Part shown: positions 24,922-33,091 of the stretch, one piece after another
How the letters are laid out: each line of letters starts with the position of its first letter
Numbering within the stretch: the stretch's first letter is position 1
DNA from: Eubacteriales bacterium
GTDB taxonomy: Bacteria; Bacillota; Clostridia; Oscillospirales; Butyricicoccaceae
DNA: 55,587 nucleotides
Assembly (NCBI GenBank): GCA_030540435.1
Contig: JAUNWG010000009.1
Span: 1-55,587 of the forward strand
Reading direction: 5' to 3'
Notes under the pieces: model-generated
The model's input: the letters and a program-made list of their open reading frames with translations, nothing else
Database searches by the model: none
What the model was told of the DNA's origin: nothing
Program-made: the position numbers and the translations under genes

Positions 24922-25887
24922 ATGACGGTTCAGGAATATACAGAATATGTAAAGCAAGGCGGAAGCATCAGCCGTGAACAGGCATTGGAGCTTGCACAGG
25001 CGCCGCTGGAAGAACTCTGCGCAGCGGCGAACGCGCTGCGCAAACAATTTTGTGGCAACGCATTTGATATTTGCACGATCATCAACGCAAAGAGCGGAAA
25101 ATGTTCGGAAAACTGCAAGTTCTGTGCGCAATCCGCCCATTATCATACCGGTGCAGAGGAATATGCCATGCTGGATACCGCATCCATTGTTGCGCAGGCA
25201 CAGCATGACGACCAGCGCGGCGTTCTGCGCTATTCCCTCGTCACGGCAGGCAAACGCTTGACCGAAAAAGAAGTGGAACAGGAATGCGAGAGCATCCGTG
25301 CTGTGCGCGCACAGACCGGTATTGCAGTCTGTATTTCAAACGGCTTACTGGATGAAACTGCCTATCGCAAGCTGCACGATGCCGGTGCAACCCGCGTACA
25401 TAATAATCTGGAAACCTCCCGCCGGTATTTCCCCAGCGTGTGCACGACCCACAGCTATGATGAAAAATGTGCCGCCATCCGCGCTGCGCAGGCTGCCGGT
25501 TTAAGTGTCTGCTCCGGCGGTATCGTCGGCATGGGGGAAACGATGGAGGACCGCATTGATATGGTTCTTGAATTGCGTGAGCTGGGTGTCCGTTCGATCC
25601 CGGTCAACATGCTCAATCCGGTTCCGGGTACGCCATATGAGCACCTGCCGAAGCTCACCAATGATGATATGTGCCGGATCGTCGCCGTTTTTCGTTTTCT
25701 GATTCCAGATGCATCCATCCGTCTGGCAGGCGGCCGTGGGCTGCTGCCAGACAAAGGACGCGCCTGCTTCTGTTCCGGCGCAAACGCTGCGATCTCCGGC
25801 GACATGCTGACGACCGCAGGCATTACGGTTGAAACCGATATGGCACTGCTCCGGGAGCTGGGCTATGTGCCCCGGAAATGCCATTGA
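24922..25887 (+). CDS. bioB: Biotin synthase BioB
   Basis: 321 residues. Radical SAM enzyme that inserts sulfur into dethiobiotin, the last step of biotin synthesis. The AdoMet cluster motif is CSENCKFC (CX3CX2C, near residue 61). Further BioB signatures are the HNLETS-like HNNLETS, GIVGMGET, and NMLNPVPGTP, with the conserved Arg near RLAGGRG that binds the 2Fe-2S cluster. Length normal (about 320). It stands alone, so dethiobiotin would have to come from bio genes elsewhere or from outside. Control by BirA is indicated by the operator over its promoter. Confidence 0.97.
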   Translation: MTVQEYTEYVKQGGSISREQALELAQAPLEELCAAANALRKQFCGNAFDICTIINAKSGKCSENCKFCAQSAHYHTGAEEYAMLDTASIVAQAQHDDQRGVLRYSLVTAGKRLTEKEVEQECESIRAVRAQTGIAVCISNGLLDETAYRKLHDAGATRVHNNLETSRRYFPSVCTTHSYDEKCAAIRAAQAAGLSVCSGGIVGMGETMEDRIDMVLELRELGVRSIPVNMLNPVPGTPYEHLPKLTNDDMCRIVAVFRFLIPDASIRLAGGRGLLPDKGRACFCSGANAAISGDMLTTAGITVETDMALLRELGYVPRKCH

Positions 25888-25905
25888 TAAATCCAGTATC
25901 TTCAA

Positions 25906-25946
25906 GCCCTCTCTGTGCACCGCGACGGAGAGGGCAAAATTATTTT
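25906..25946 (+). terminator. Terminator of bioB
   Basis: An 8-bp stem (25906-25913 with 25928-25935) followed by a moderately T-rich tract. Confidence 0.6.
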
Positions 25947-25953
25947 CCATAAA

Positions 25954-25981
25954 TGAAAGTTTTTGTCCACCTGCATCGTAT
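25954..25981 (+). promoter_or_regulatory. ECF-type promoter of the first sigma/anti-sigma unit
   Basis: TGAAAG (25954-25959), 17 bp, CGTAT (25977-25981), resembling promoters read by ECF sigma factors (GAAAC ... CGTC). The second unit has the same layout at 27682-27709, and both lie 33 bases before the start codon. Confidence 0.65.
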
Positions 25982-26014
25982 TACAGATAAGAGCGCTCCA
26001 AAGGAGATGAGAAA

Positions 26015-26506
26015 ATGAATTGTAATCAACAAGCCGAGTATTTGGCGAATACCTACGCGGATACCATCCTCCGTTTAAGCTACACATATCTGAAAAACAC
26101 ACACGATGCACAGGATATCTGTCAGACAGTTTTTGTAAAACTGCTGACCCATCCACAGGAATTTGAAAGCGTGGAGCATGAAAAAGCCTACATACTCCGC
26201 ATGACGGCAAATGCCTGCAAGGATGTATTAAAAAGTCCGTGGCGGCGGAAAACCTGCGGACTTGAGGTTGCCGCAAATGTTCCCGCACCGCAGGCAGAGG
26301 ATGGCTCCGTTCTTGCCGCAGTCAACAAACTGCCGGTACGCTACCGTTCAGTGATCTACCTCTTTTATTTTGAAGGCTATCAGGCCGCAGAGATCGGTAC
26401 GATTCTCGGCATTCCAACTGCGACTGTCCACACCCGCCTTTCCCGCGGAAGGGCAAAGCTGAAAACTATGTTAGGAGGGATTGAGCATGAGCCACAGAAT
26501 GGATGA
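26015..26506 (+). CDS. ECF RNA polymerase sigma factor, copy 1
   Basis: 163 residues. Region 2 (about 10-75) has LSYTYLKNTHDAQDICQTVFVKL, typical of the -10 recognition and core-binding helices. Region 4 (about 105-160) ends in a helix-turn-helix of the pattern YQAAEIGTILGIPTATVHTRLSRGRAKL. The length is standard for ECF factors. AAAGGAG precedes the ATG. Its last 20 bases overlap the anti-sigma-like gene, whose SD AGGAGGG lies inside it. It is about 75% alike by eye to the sigma factor at 27743, so these are tandem paralogues. Confidence 0.93.
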   Translation: MNCNQQAEYLANTYADTILRLSYTYLKNTHDAQDICQTVFVKLLTHPQEFESVEHEKAYILRMTANACKDVLKSPWRRKTCGLEVAANVPAPQAEDGSVLAAVNKLPVRYRSVIYLFYFEGYQAAEIGTILGIPTATVHTRLSRGRAKLKTMLGGIEHEPQNG

Positions 26507-27620
26507 ATATACGCAGGAGCTTGCTTCCCTGCATTACACACAGGAGCAGAAGAACCGTCTTGCCGCTGTCTCTGTACACCTCGCGCAGCAGGATACACCA
26601 CGGCCCACGTATCGCCGCAGACCCGTCCGGCGCGCTCTGCTCATCACAGCCGCCGTATGCGCTTTACTGATCGGCACAGCATCCGCCACCGGTATGCTGA
26701 AAACCATTGCGGAATGGTTTTCTCCAATTTTCGGTACAAGCAGCACGCAGCAGGCTGATATTATAAACGAAATCGGTACACCGATCGGCGTATCAGATAC
26801 CGACAACGGCATTACGCTGACCGCAGAGGCAATCGTCCTTGACAAATACAACCTCTGTGTTGCCTATACCATCTCGTGGGAGGACGACGACGCCATCGAC
26901 CTGCCGGACTGGGAGCTATCAAAGCCAGATTTCAACACGCCCGGACCGAAACAGTATCTATTATTCGAGAAACCGATGTACATGCTTGACACGACATCCG
27001 GTTACGGCGTCGACTACTGGTTCACAGACGCCGACCCAAATGACAACCAGATCGAATACTATGAAACCTATTCCAGCAATGGTACACCGGATGCATTGAC
27101 CACCGGTGAGCTTACGGTCGATCTGGAAAACATTCAGGCGGTTACAATGGATCAAGACAACAATGTCACACACAATACCATTGCCACCGGACACTGGCAG
27201 CTCACATTTGACGCTACATCTGAAAAAGACTGCTCCGTCACACCGGGCAACGTAGAACGTAATTTTGAAGCAGCCGATTTTTCTATCACTGTAAAAGATA
27301 TCACGATTTCTCCTATCGCTGTTCATATCGGCTGCGAGTTCCAAAGCGAATTATTCACCGTCTACGATATAGAAAAAGACACCGAGGAATTGGAAAACCG
27401 GCGAATGGAAAAAACCGAGCAGCTACAGCAAATTCCGGTCATTCTGACCAAAACAGATGGTACAACCGTCGATCTGACGAATGGCAATGGCTTCTCCATA
27501 AGTTCAGACGACACTACAGCCTATCTCAGCAAAGGCGGTATCCTGAGCGAAATCACCCCAATTGAGGACATGCAGAGCATTTCCATCGGTGATATCACCT
27601 ATGACATTCCCCACAACTGA
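26487..27620 (+). CDS. DUF4179 membrane protein, probable anti-sigma factor, copy 1
   Basis: 377 residues from ATG 26487; the TTG at 26481 has no room for a ribosome site. An N-terminal cytosolic segment of about 50 residues (rich in Gln/Glu, as in sigma-binding segments), one membrane helix (about 52-72), and a large extracellular part. The region just after the helix (ADIINEIGTPIGVSDTDNGITLTAEAI) is DUF4179, as in RsiV-like anti-sigma factors. The C-terminal half is beta-rich and acidic and may be the sensor. It likely holds the co-encoded sigma factor at the membrane until an envelope signal arrives. Function inferred from domain and context. Confidence 0.88.
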   Translation: MSHRMDEYTQELASLHYTQEQKNRLAAVSVHLAQQDTPRPTYRRRPVRRALLITAAVCALLIGTASATGMLKTIAEWFSPIFGTSSTQQADIINEIGTPIGVSDTDNGITLTAEAIVLDKYNLCVAYTISWEDDDAIDLPDWELSKPDFNTPGPKQYLLFEKPMYMLDTTSGYGVDYWFTDADPNDNQIEYYETYSSNGTPDALTTGELTVDLENIQAVTMDQDNNVTHNTIATGHWQLTFDATSEKDCSVTPGNVERNFEAADFSITVKDITISPIAVHIGCEFQSELFTVYDIEKDTEELENRRMEKTEQLQQIPVILTKTDGTTVDLTNGNGFSISSDDTTAYLSKGGILSEITPIEDMQSISIGDITYDIPHN

Positions 27621-27636
27621 GTTTCTTTTCTTCTTT

Positions 27637-27672
27637 ATCTCCCGCAGTGTAAAAGCTGCGGGAGATTTTTTT
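27637..27672 (+). terminator. Terminator of sigma/anti-sigma unit 1
   Basis: An 11-bp stem (27637-27647 with 27656-27666) and seven T. The stem core CTCCCGCAG is the same as in the terminator of the second unit. Confidence 0.9.
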
Positions 27673-27681
27673 GCAAAAAAG

Positions 27682-27709
27682 TGTAAGGTTTTGCCGTTCT
27701 GCGGTGTAT
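27682..27709 (+). promoter_or_regulatory. ECF-type promoter of the second sigma/anti-sigma unit
   Basis: TGTAAG (27682-27687), 17 bp, TGTAT (27705-27709), 33 bases before the ATG. The spacing equals that of the first unit's promoter, and several spacer bases match. Confidence 0.6.
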
Positions 27710-27742
27710 GATAAATAGAACCGGTTTTAAGGAGATGATACG

Positions 27743-28234
27743 ATGGACGACATCCGGCAGGCGGAATATCTGGCGAAAAAATATGCCAATACAATCCTCC
27801 GCCTCAGCTATACCTATTTAAAAAATACCCACGATGCGCAGGATGTCTGTCAGACAGTTTTTCTCAAGCTGCTGACCACATCGCTGACCTTTGAAAATGA
27901 AGCGCATGAAAAAGCATATATCCTGCGTATGACGGCAAATGTCTGTAAAAATATCCTGCGCAGCCCGTGGCACAGCAGGACGTGCAGTTTAGATGTCTGT
28001 GCAGATATCCCCGTACCGGAACCGCCTGACAACGCTGTTCTCGCCGCAGTCAATGCATTGCCTGCACGGTATCGCTCGGTTGTTTATCTGCATTATTATG
28101 AAGGATATCAGGCGGATGAAATCGCGGAAATTTTGGACATCTCCACCTCCGCAGTCTATACCCGCTTGAATCGTGCCCGCGCAAAGCTGAAAAAAATGTT
28201 AGGAGGGTCAGAACATGAAGCACTACATGAATGA
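27743..28234 (+). CDS. ECF RNA polymerase sigma factor, copy 2
   Basis: 163 residues, the same length as copy 1, with region 2 (LSYTYLKNTHDAQDVCQTVFLKL) and region 4 (YQADEIAEILDISTSAVYTRLNRARAKL) nearly identical to it. The recognition helix differs (STSAVYTRLNRA versus TATVHTRLSRG), so promoter choice may have begun to diverge, although the two putative promoters still look alike. AAGGAG precedes the ATG. Its 3' end overlaps the next gene by 20 bases, exactly as in copy 1. Confidence 0.93.
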   Translation: MDDIRQAEYLAKKYANTILRLSYTYLKNTHDAQDVCQTVFLKLLTTSLTFENEAHEKAYILRMTANVCKNILRSPWHSRTCSLDVCADIPVPEPPDNAVLAAVNALPARYRSVVYLHYYEGYQADEIAEILDISTSAVYTRLNRARAKLKKMLGGSEHEALHE

Positions 28235-29360
28235 ATATAAAGATGCACTGGACAACATCCAGCTGTCGGGCGAGCAGCAGGAGCGGCTGTTTCGCGCAGC
28301 AATCCATCAGGCTGACCAGCATACACGCTGTCGTCCGTCCCGTCGGCCCGCGCTTGCAGGCATCGTACTGGTGTCCATACTGGCGCTGACGGCATGCGGC
28401 GTCGCAATCAAAACCTTATCTGAACTATATGCGCCATATTTTGGTAACAGCGATTCGCAGAGCGCCGTGATCGAAGAATACGGTACAGCGTTGGAAGCGT
28501 CCGACACGGACAATGGCGTAACCATCTCCGCCAAGGCAGTTTTAGGAGATGAAAGAAACGCATGGATTCTGTATACGATCTCGTGGGACAACAGCGCGGA
28601 TATCGACCTGCCGGACAACATCCCGCAGTCCCCATCCGACTATTCCACAAACACAGATATTTCCTTCCTCATTTTTAATGAAACACGGGACACAATCACT
28701 ACCGAGACAGGCTACAGTCGGGATATTATGTTTACCGATCCCGATCCAAGCGACAACGAGATCGAATGGATGGAATGCTATTCTTTTGAAGGTGACATCC
28801 CCTTCCGTTCGGTATCCAAAACCATTGATTCCCTGTATTGGTACAGCTATGACGCTTATTCATATCAGTTACCTTGGCTTTACACCGACTGTTTTGAATC
28901 CCCCGATGATGTTCATCTGGCCATCGAAGGGCACTGGGAGTTGGACTTTGATGCAAGCTATGAAAGCTGCGCTTTGTCTGTCCCATTGGAGGACAACGCA
29001 ACATTTACGTACAATGGGCGTACCTTTGAAATCACAGAGCTGACCATTTCTCCGCTGTCCGCTTACATCGAATACACGTATACGCGCACAGAGGATGACG
29101 AGCCGATCATAGAGGACGAATGGGGAATACACGACAGTGTCATTGACAGCATTGGTGATATAGGTAGAAATTTTTATATTACAACAGACTCTGGGCAGAC
29201 ATGCCACACAAATGGAGTTTCCCTCGGTGGCAGTCAGTATTTCAAAAAGACAGACAGCTATCTCTTCCGCGACGGCGGTACATTTACAGAAATCATTCCG
29301 CCGGATGAAATGAAAAGCATCACGATCGGCGAAACTACCTTCCCGATTTCGTACGATTGA
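28215..29360 (+). CDS. DUF4179 membrane protein, probable anti-sigma factor, copy 2
   Basis: 381 residues; SD GGAGGG seven bases before ATG. Same plan as copy 1: cytosolic head of about 45 residues, one membrane helix (about 48-68), DUF4179 (VIEEYGTALEASDTDNGVTISAKAV), then a beta-rich extracellular part ending EIIPPDEMKSITIG like the EITPIEDMQSISIG end of copy 1. The middle region has diverged much more than the sigma factor, as expected if the two sense different ligands or stresses. The TM helix contains ALTACGV; the Cys is inside the hydrophobic run, so lipoprotein processing is unlikely but possible. Confidence 0.88.
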   Translation: MKHYMNEYKDALDNIQLSGEQQERLFRAAIHQADQHTRCRPSRRPALAGIVLVSILALTACGVAIKTLSELYAPYFGNSDSQSAVIEEYGTALEASDTDNGVTISAKAVLGDERNAWILYTISWDNSADIDLPDNIPQSPSDYSTNTDISFLIFNETRDTITTETGYSRDIMFTDPDPSDNEIEWMECYSFEGDIPFRSVSKTIDSLYWYSYDAYSYQLPWLYTDCFESPDDVHLAIEGHWELDFDASYESCALSVPLEDNATFTYNGRTFEITELTISPLSAYIEYTYTRTEDDEPIIEDEWGIHDSVIDSIGDIGRNFYITTDSGQTCHTNGVSLGGSQYFKKTDSYLFRDGGTFTEIIPPDEMKSITIGETTFPISYD

Positions 29361-29372
29361 GTTTCTCTCTTT

Positions 29373-29408
29373 CTCCCGCAGCCTTCACGCTGCGGGAGCT
29401 TTTTATTT
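29373..29408 (+). terminator. Terminator of sigma/anti-sigma unit 2
   Basis: A 10-bp stem (29373-29382 with 29389-29398) followed by CTTTTTATTTT. Confidence 0.85.
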
Positions 29409-30506
29409 TCCTTTTTCCCTTGTCCGCACGCTGTTTTTCAGCAGGGTATAAAAGATTGTCGCCGTCGGCACGCTGAACAGCATACCGATCACACCGCCCA
29501 GCTTGCCACCGACTGTGATTGCCAGCAGTACCCAAATCCCCGGCAGGCCGATGCGCCCACCAACCACACGCGGATAGATCACATTATTCTCCACCTGCTG
29601 GAGAATGACGAAAAAGACCAAAAACACAATCGCCTTGAATGGCGATATCATGAACAGCAGCACGACGGCTACCGCGCCGCCGATATATGCGCCCAAAATC
29701 GGAATTAAGGCAGTCAGCGCGACGACGACGCTGACCATACCCGCATAATCCAGCCGCAGGAGGAACATTCCGGCAAAGCACAGGCTGCCCAATATGACAG
29801 CCTCTATGCTCTGCCCCACAATATAATTCTGGAACGATTCCACAATGACCCGCAGGACATATTTCATGTGCTCATAGATATCCTCCGGCAGATAGGCGCG
29901 CAATACGCGGTCGGCCTGCGACAGCACCCGCCGTTTCCCTGCCAGCAGGTACACAGAGAATGCGATTCCGATGACCAGCGTTGCCAGCTTGCCCAGCATC
30001 GTGCCGGTAACAGAAAGCAGCTTCGGCACGACCGTACCGGCGACTGTATCAAATTGTCCCAGCCCCGCCTGAACCAACGCCGTCAGACTGCTCAAATCAA
30101 TGGGATTCAATCCCAGCTGTGCTGTCAGCCGATCCAGCTCCTGCTGTAAATTTTCCAAATAATATTCTATGTTCTGTGCAAACAGCTGTATGCTGTCAAT
30201 GATCTGCGGAATGACAATACCGATCACTGCCGCGAGTACAGCCAAAACCAGCAAATAGGCGGAGACAATCGCCAGTACATGCGCCTTTTTCCCCTTTATC
30301 CTGCATCTGGCACTGTAAAACGCGCGCAGGCGTTTATATGGTTCATTTAATACAAAGGCAATCGCAATACCGATCAGAAAGGATTGAAACAGCTGGGCAA
30401 TACCGGCAACGCCGCGTATGATATCACTGCTATACACCAGCAGCAAGACAAGAACCACTGTCATAGCCAGCAGCCGAATACTCCGTTTTGTATTATTTTG
30501 TTCCAT
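29403..30506 (-). CDS. AI-2E family transporter (TqsA/PerM-like permease)
   Basis: 367 residues, polytopic: two helices near the N terminus (about 13-50), one at about 75-95, a long amphipathic region (100-150), and four or five helices in the C-terminal half, with the family block NYIVGQSIEAVILG and GGRIGLPGIWVLLAI. The AI-2E family includes TqsA and sodium/proton antiporters; substrate specificity cannot be told from sequence. The length is normal (about 350-370). It converges on the DUF4179 gene and has no partner gene. Confidence 0.93.
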   Translation of the reverse strand: MEQNNTKRSIRLLAMTVVLVLLLVYSSDIIRGVAGIAQLFQSFLIGIAIAFVLNEPYKRLRAFYSARCRIKGKKAHVLAIVSAYLLVLAVLAAVIGIVIPQIIDSIQLFAQNIEYYLENLQQELDRLTAQLGLNPIDLSSLTALVQAGLGQFDTVAGTVVPKLLSVTGTMLGKLATLVIGIAFSVYLLAGKRRVLSQADRVLRAYLPEDIYEHMKYVLRVIVESFQNYIVGQSIEAVILGSLCFAGMFLLRLDYAGMVSVVVALTALIPILGAYIGGAVAVVLLFMISPFKAIVFLVFFVILQQVENNVIYPRVVGGRIGLPGIWVLLAITVGGKLGGVIGMLFSVPTATIFYTLLKNSVRTREKGK

Positions 30507-30568
30507 GTCCTCACATCCTAAAATATGGATTGCCTCTATTGTGTGCAGCTTTTCCTAAAAATAGACAT

Positions 30569-30591
30569 AAAAAAATCCCGCTGAAGCGGGA
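30569..30591 (-). terminator. Terminator of the DivIVA-like mini gene
   Basis: A 7-bp stem (30576-30582 with 30585-30591) with a T-run on the minus strand, 40 bases after the stop. Confidence 0.75.
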
Positions 30592-30630
30592 GATTTTAGG
30601 ATAGAAAGAGAGGAATATATGAAGTAATAC

Positions 30631-30846
30631 TTATGAAATTTTCTGACGCAGCTGGTCATTCTCGCGTTCCTTTTCTGCAAGCGCGTCCATCAGCTGCATA
30701 ATGCGTACCTTGTAATAATCAGACAGCTCCCGTACCATTTCACAGGTCTGTTCCCTGTCATAGCCGCCAAACAGTATCGTTGGGATGGAGAGCTTGATTT
30801 CACCATTTTTATCGTAGGAAATATAACGCTGTACGGTATCGTCCAT
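30631..30846 (-). CDS. Small DivIVA-like coiled-coil protein
   Basis: 71 residues from ATG 30846, with AAGGAG eight bases upstream; the upstream in-frame ATG at 30864 overlaps that site. After a short polar head, residues 18-71 (IPTILFGGYDREQTCEMVRE...) resemble the N-terminal part of DivIVA/GpsB proteins: a hydrophobic residue, GYD, then a two-heptad coiled coil ending ENDQLRQKI. It would be far shorter than DivIVA (about 160) or GpsB (about 100). The likeness is by eye only. A role at the membrane or division site would be a guess. Confidence 0.7.
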   Translation of the reverse strand: MDDTVQRYISYDKNGEIKLSIPTILFGGYDREQTCEMVRELSDYYKVRIMQLMDALAEKERENDQLRQKIS

Positions 30847-30955
30847 GATCTTTCTCCTTTTCATCTTTTTATTCTGTCTGTATCATAACAGAAGCATGTA
30901 AATTCTGCGCATATTCCCGTGTAAAATCTATGTGCCTGTGTGTAAAATCTCTGTA

Positions 30956-31534
30956 TTACGTATCAGAATCTGCCATCAATACCTGACGCGCAATCTCTGC
31001 CATGATCGCGTGCCCACGTGCATTGGGATGCACACCATCAGAAAAATAACGGCAATATCCATCCGATGTATAATTCGGGAATTTCTGGGCAAAATCTAAA
31101 CAGATGCAGTGATGCTCCTGTGCATAGTAGCGGATCCATTGCGCCAATGCTTCCAGATTTTCCTTCAGATGCGCAATCCCCGGATAAAATGCCGCCCAGT
31201 CGTTTTCCAGAAGTTCATCATAGTCTGGCATGACACAAACTGCCGGAATCAGTACAATACCTGACTCCCGCGCCTGCTCATACATGCAGTATAGGTTTTC
31301 CTTCACATTCTCCAGTGAGCCGCCTTCGCTCAGGTCGTTAATGCCGCCCATCACGACCACGCGGTCTGGTCGTTCGCGCAGGACATGTGCGGCAAACCGA
31401 CGGCGCATGCCGGCAGTGGTATCTCCACTGATGCCGCGGTTTATGTTTTGCCCCGGCATGGCATCTACCCAGCACTCTCCGCGGGAAACACCATAGCCTT
31501 CCGTTATACTATCCCCCAGAAAAACCGTCTTCAT
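30956..31534 (-). CDS. SGNH/GDSL-family lipase or esterase
   Basis: 192 residues from ATG 31534 (GGAAAGG about twelve bases upstream; a TTG eight codons earlier is less likely). The four SGNH blocks are visible: GDSITEG with the nucleophile Ser near residue 8, a Gly in RGISGDTT, GGINDL with the Asn, and DGVHPNARG with the catalytic Asp and His. No signal peptide, so it acts in the cytosol, probably removing acyl or acetyl groups from a sugar or lipid. It precedes the small DivIVA-like gene by 109 bases on the same strand. Confidence 0.92.
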   Translation of the reverse strand: MKTVFLGDSITEGYGVSRGECWVDAMPGQNINRGISGDTTAGMRRRFAAHVLRERPDRVVVMGGINDLSEGGSLENVKENLYCMYEQARESGIVLIPAVCVMPDYDELLENDWAAFYPGIAHLKENLEALAQWIRYYAQEHHCICLDFAQKFPNYTSDGYCRYFSDGVHPNARGHAIMAEIARQVLMADSDT

Positions 31535-31666
31535 TCTCTTCCAAATCCTTTCCAAATTAAATGTAAATTATTTGTAAATTTCAATTGACTCTTACCTTTC
31601 ACATCTATCGTTAACCTCCTATATCAAGGCAGGTTTACGTATCTTTTGAGACATTTCTTGAACATT

Positions 31667-31682
31667 TTGCACAAATGTGCAA
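31667..31682. promoter_or_regulatory. Operator-like palindrome
   Basis: TTGCACA-AA-TGTGCAA, a perfect 7-bp inverted repeat 36 bases before the -10 half of the following promoter and about 130 bases before the divergent SGNH gene. Confidence 0.45.
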
Positions 31683-31717
31683 TTTAAAGTTTGTTATGGA
31701 TGAAAAAAGTTAAATTA

Positions 31718-31746
31718 TTGCTTTTTCACGCGAGTAATGTTACAAT
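31718..31746 (+). promoter_or_regulatory. Promoter of the helical protein gene at 31876
   Basis: TTGCTT (31718-31723), 17 bp, TACAAT (31741-31746). The leader of about 120 bases holds a perfect 10-bp hairpin (31772-31781 with 31799-31808). Confidence 0.6.
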
Positions 31747-31875
31747 TAGTGCAAATCAACAGATATCCCCCGGGTGGAAGCTCTTTCTCCCTCCCCTCGC
31801 TTCCACCCATCTCTTCTCTCTTTCATATTCATACAGATTTTGTCTCACATTTTTTCTGAATGGAGGTGTTACAGT

Positions 31876-32223
31876 ATGCTTCAACTGACAAAACCGCTTT
31901 CCCATGATGAATCTGAAATGCTGCTTCGCTGTCTGTCTGAAATGGAGGCTTCCCTGAAGAACAAGTCTTCTAACTCCAATGAGACGCTGCTCAAGCGTAC
32001 TGCATTGGCATCTGCAAAGCAGAAGGTAGAGTCGCAGGTATATGACGGCTTTTATCGTGAAGAAATTGCAAACATGGTTTTCGCGCTGGATTCTTTAGCC
32101 CGCAAATGCAGCGAACGGCTGACCGAAAGTACGCCAGCTGACGAAGCTGCAAGCATTGGCAATGCGCTGCGTACAGCCGCAGTTGCCCGTGCCAAGCTGC
32201 GCAAAACCATCGCTGTTGATTAA
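31876..32223 (+). CDS. Hypothetical helical protein
   Basis: 115 residues from ATG 31876, which has GGAGGTG nine bases upstream; the longer frame reaching back to 31774 has no ribosome site and an uncoding-like head. All-helical, polar, with Ala/Lys/Glu-rich amphipathic stretches (LKRTALASAKQKVES, EEIANMVFALDSLARKC, AVARAKLRKTI). No membrane or metal motifs. Family not recognised. It has its own promoter, structured leader and terminator, so it is probably a well-expressed single gene. Confidence 0.75.
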   Translation: MLQLTKPLSHDESEMLLRCLSEMEASLKNKSSNSNETLLKRTALASAKQKVESQVYDGFYREEIANMVFALDSLARKCSERLTESTPADEAASIGNALRTAAVARAKLRKTIAVD

Positions 32224-32290
32224 GCTTTTTTCTGGAACTTTGTGTTCCATTGCCCCCCTTTCTCTGCGCGGCTCACCCATCCGCGCAAAA

Positions 32291-32329
32291 GCGCATCTGT
32301 CTATCCCTGGACAGATGCGCTTCCCTTTT
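32291..32329 (+). terminator. Terminator of the helical protein gene
   Basis: An 11-bp perfect stem (32291-32301 with 32310-32320) followed by TTCCCTTTT. Confidence 0.75.
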
Positions 32330-32383
32330 GCCCGATTTCCGCCAGCTATAGCTGCAAATATGTTGGTAAATGGGAAATTTTCG

Positions 32384-33055
32384 TCACCAAATAAACGGAA
32401 GCATTTTATATTTTACTTTGTTCTTATAGTCAGAATAACCTCCCAGCTCCCTTTCCAGCACTTGTTCTTCATTTTTGATTCTCTTTGCAAGGATAAAAGG
32501 ATATGCAAGAAAGACAACAAATGACAACAGCGAACCCAGCACCAATGGCATCGATAAAAACAGAAATACCGTGGCGGAATACATAGGGTGCCTGACGACA
32601 CCATATAAACCTGTATCAATTACCCTTTGGTTTTCCTGTACCTCTATGGTTCTGGATAGATATGCATTCTCGCGCAGCACCTCTGCATACATGGCATAAG
32701 CAAACAGAAATACTACGCCAGCAGCAATTGCCATCCATTTCGGCATCGTGATCCAGCCAAAACGGTAATTGAAACCAGCAAGCAGAAAGCCGCAAATAAA
32801 CATGATGCCGCTGAATAGAACAACCGATTTTTGTTCGGATTCTTTTTCCTTTGCATTCAGCCTTTTACGGAGCAAGTCCGGATTTGTTGCCATCAGAACA
32901 ATTCCCCCTATAAACATCGGGATGAAAAGAATCGCCATCAGGAGCCTGCCATTCCAATATTCCAGCGAACCTGCCGGTACAAATATCAACAGACCTACCA
33001 ATACAAAGCCAAACAAAAACTTCGCAATTGCCTGTGCAAATAATTTCTTATCCAT
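32384..33055 (-). CDS. Isoprenylcysteine carboxyl methyltransferase-like membrane protein
   Basis: 223 residues with five or so membrane helices. The C-terminal part has the ICMT/PEMT pattern: GLYGVVRHPMYSA (SAM-binding His-Pro) and a later E-E-Q-V-L-E-R-E-L block followed by Y-x-D-Y. In bacteria these proteins methylate isoprenoid or lipid carboxyl or amino groups; the substrate is unknown. GAGGAA precedes ATG. It lies 36 bases after the alpha/beta-hydrolase gene on the same strand and may be co-transcribed with it. Confidence 0.88.
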   Translation of the reverse strand: MDKKLFAQAIAKFLFGFVLVGLLIFVPAGSLEYWNGRLLMAILFIPMFIGGIVLMATNPDLLRKRLNAKEKESEQKSVVLFSGIMFICGFLLAGFNYRFGWITMPKWMAIAAGVVFLFAYAMYAEVLRENAYLSRTIEVQENQRVIDTGLYGVVRHPMYSATVFLFLSMPLVLGSLLSFVVFLAYPFILAKRIKNEEQVLERELGGYSDYKNKVKYKMLPFIW

Positions 33056-33091
33056 GCAAATTCCTCTGAAGTTTCCTCCTTGTCGCTGATC

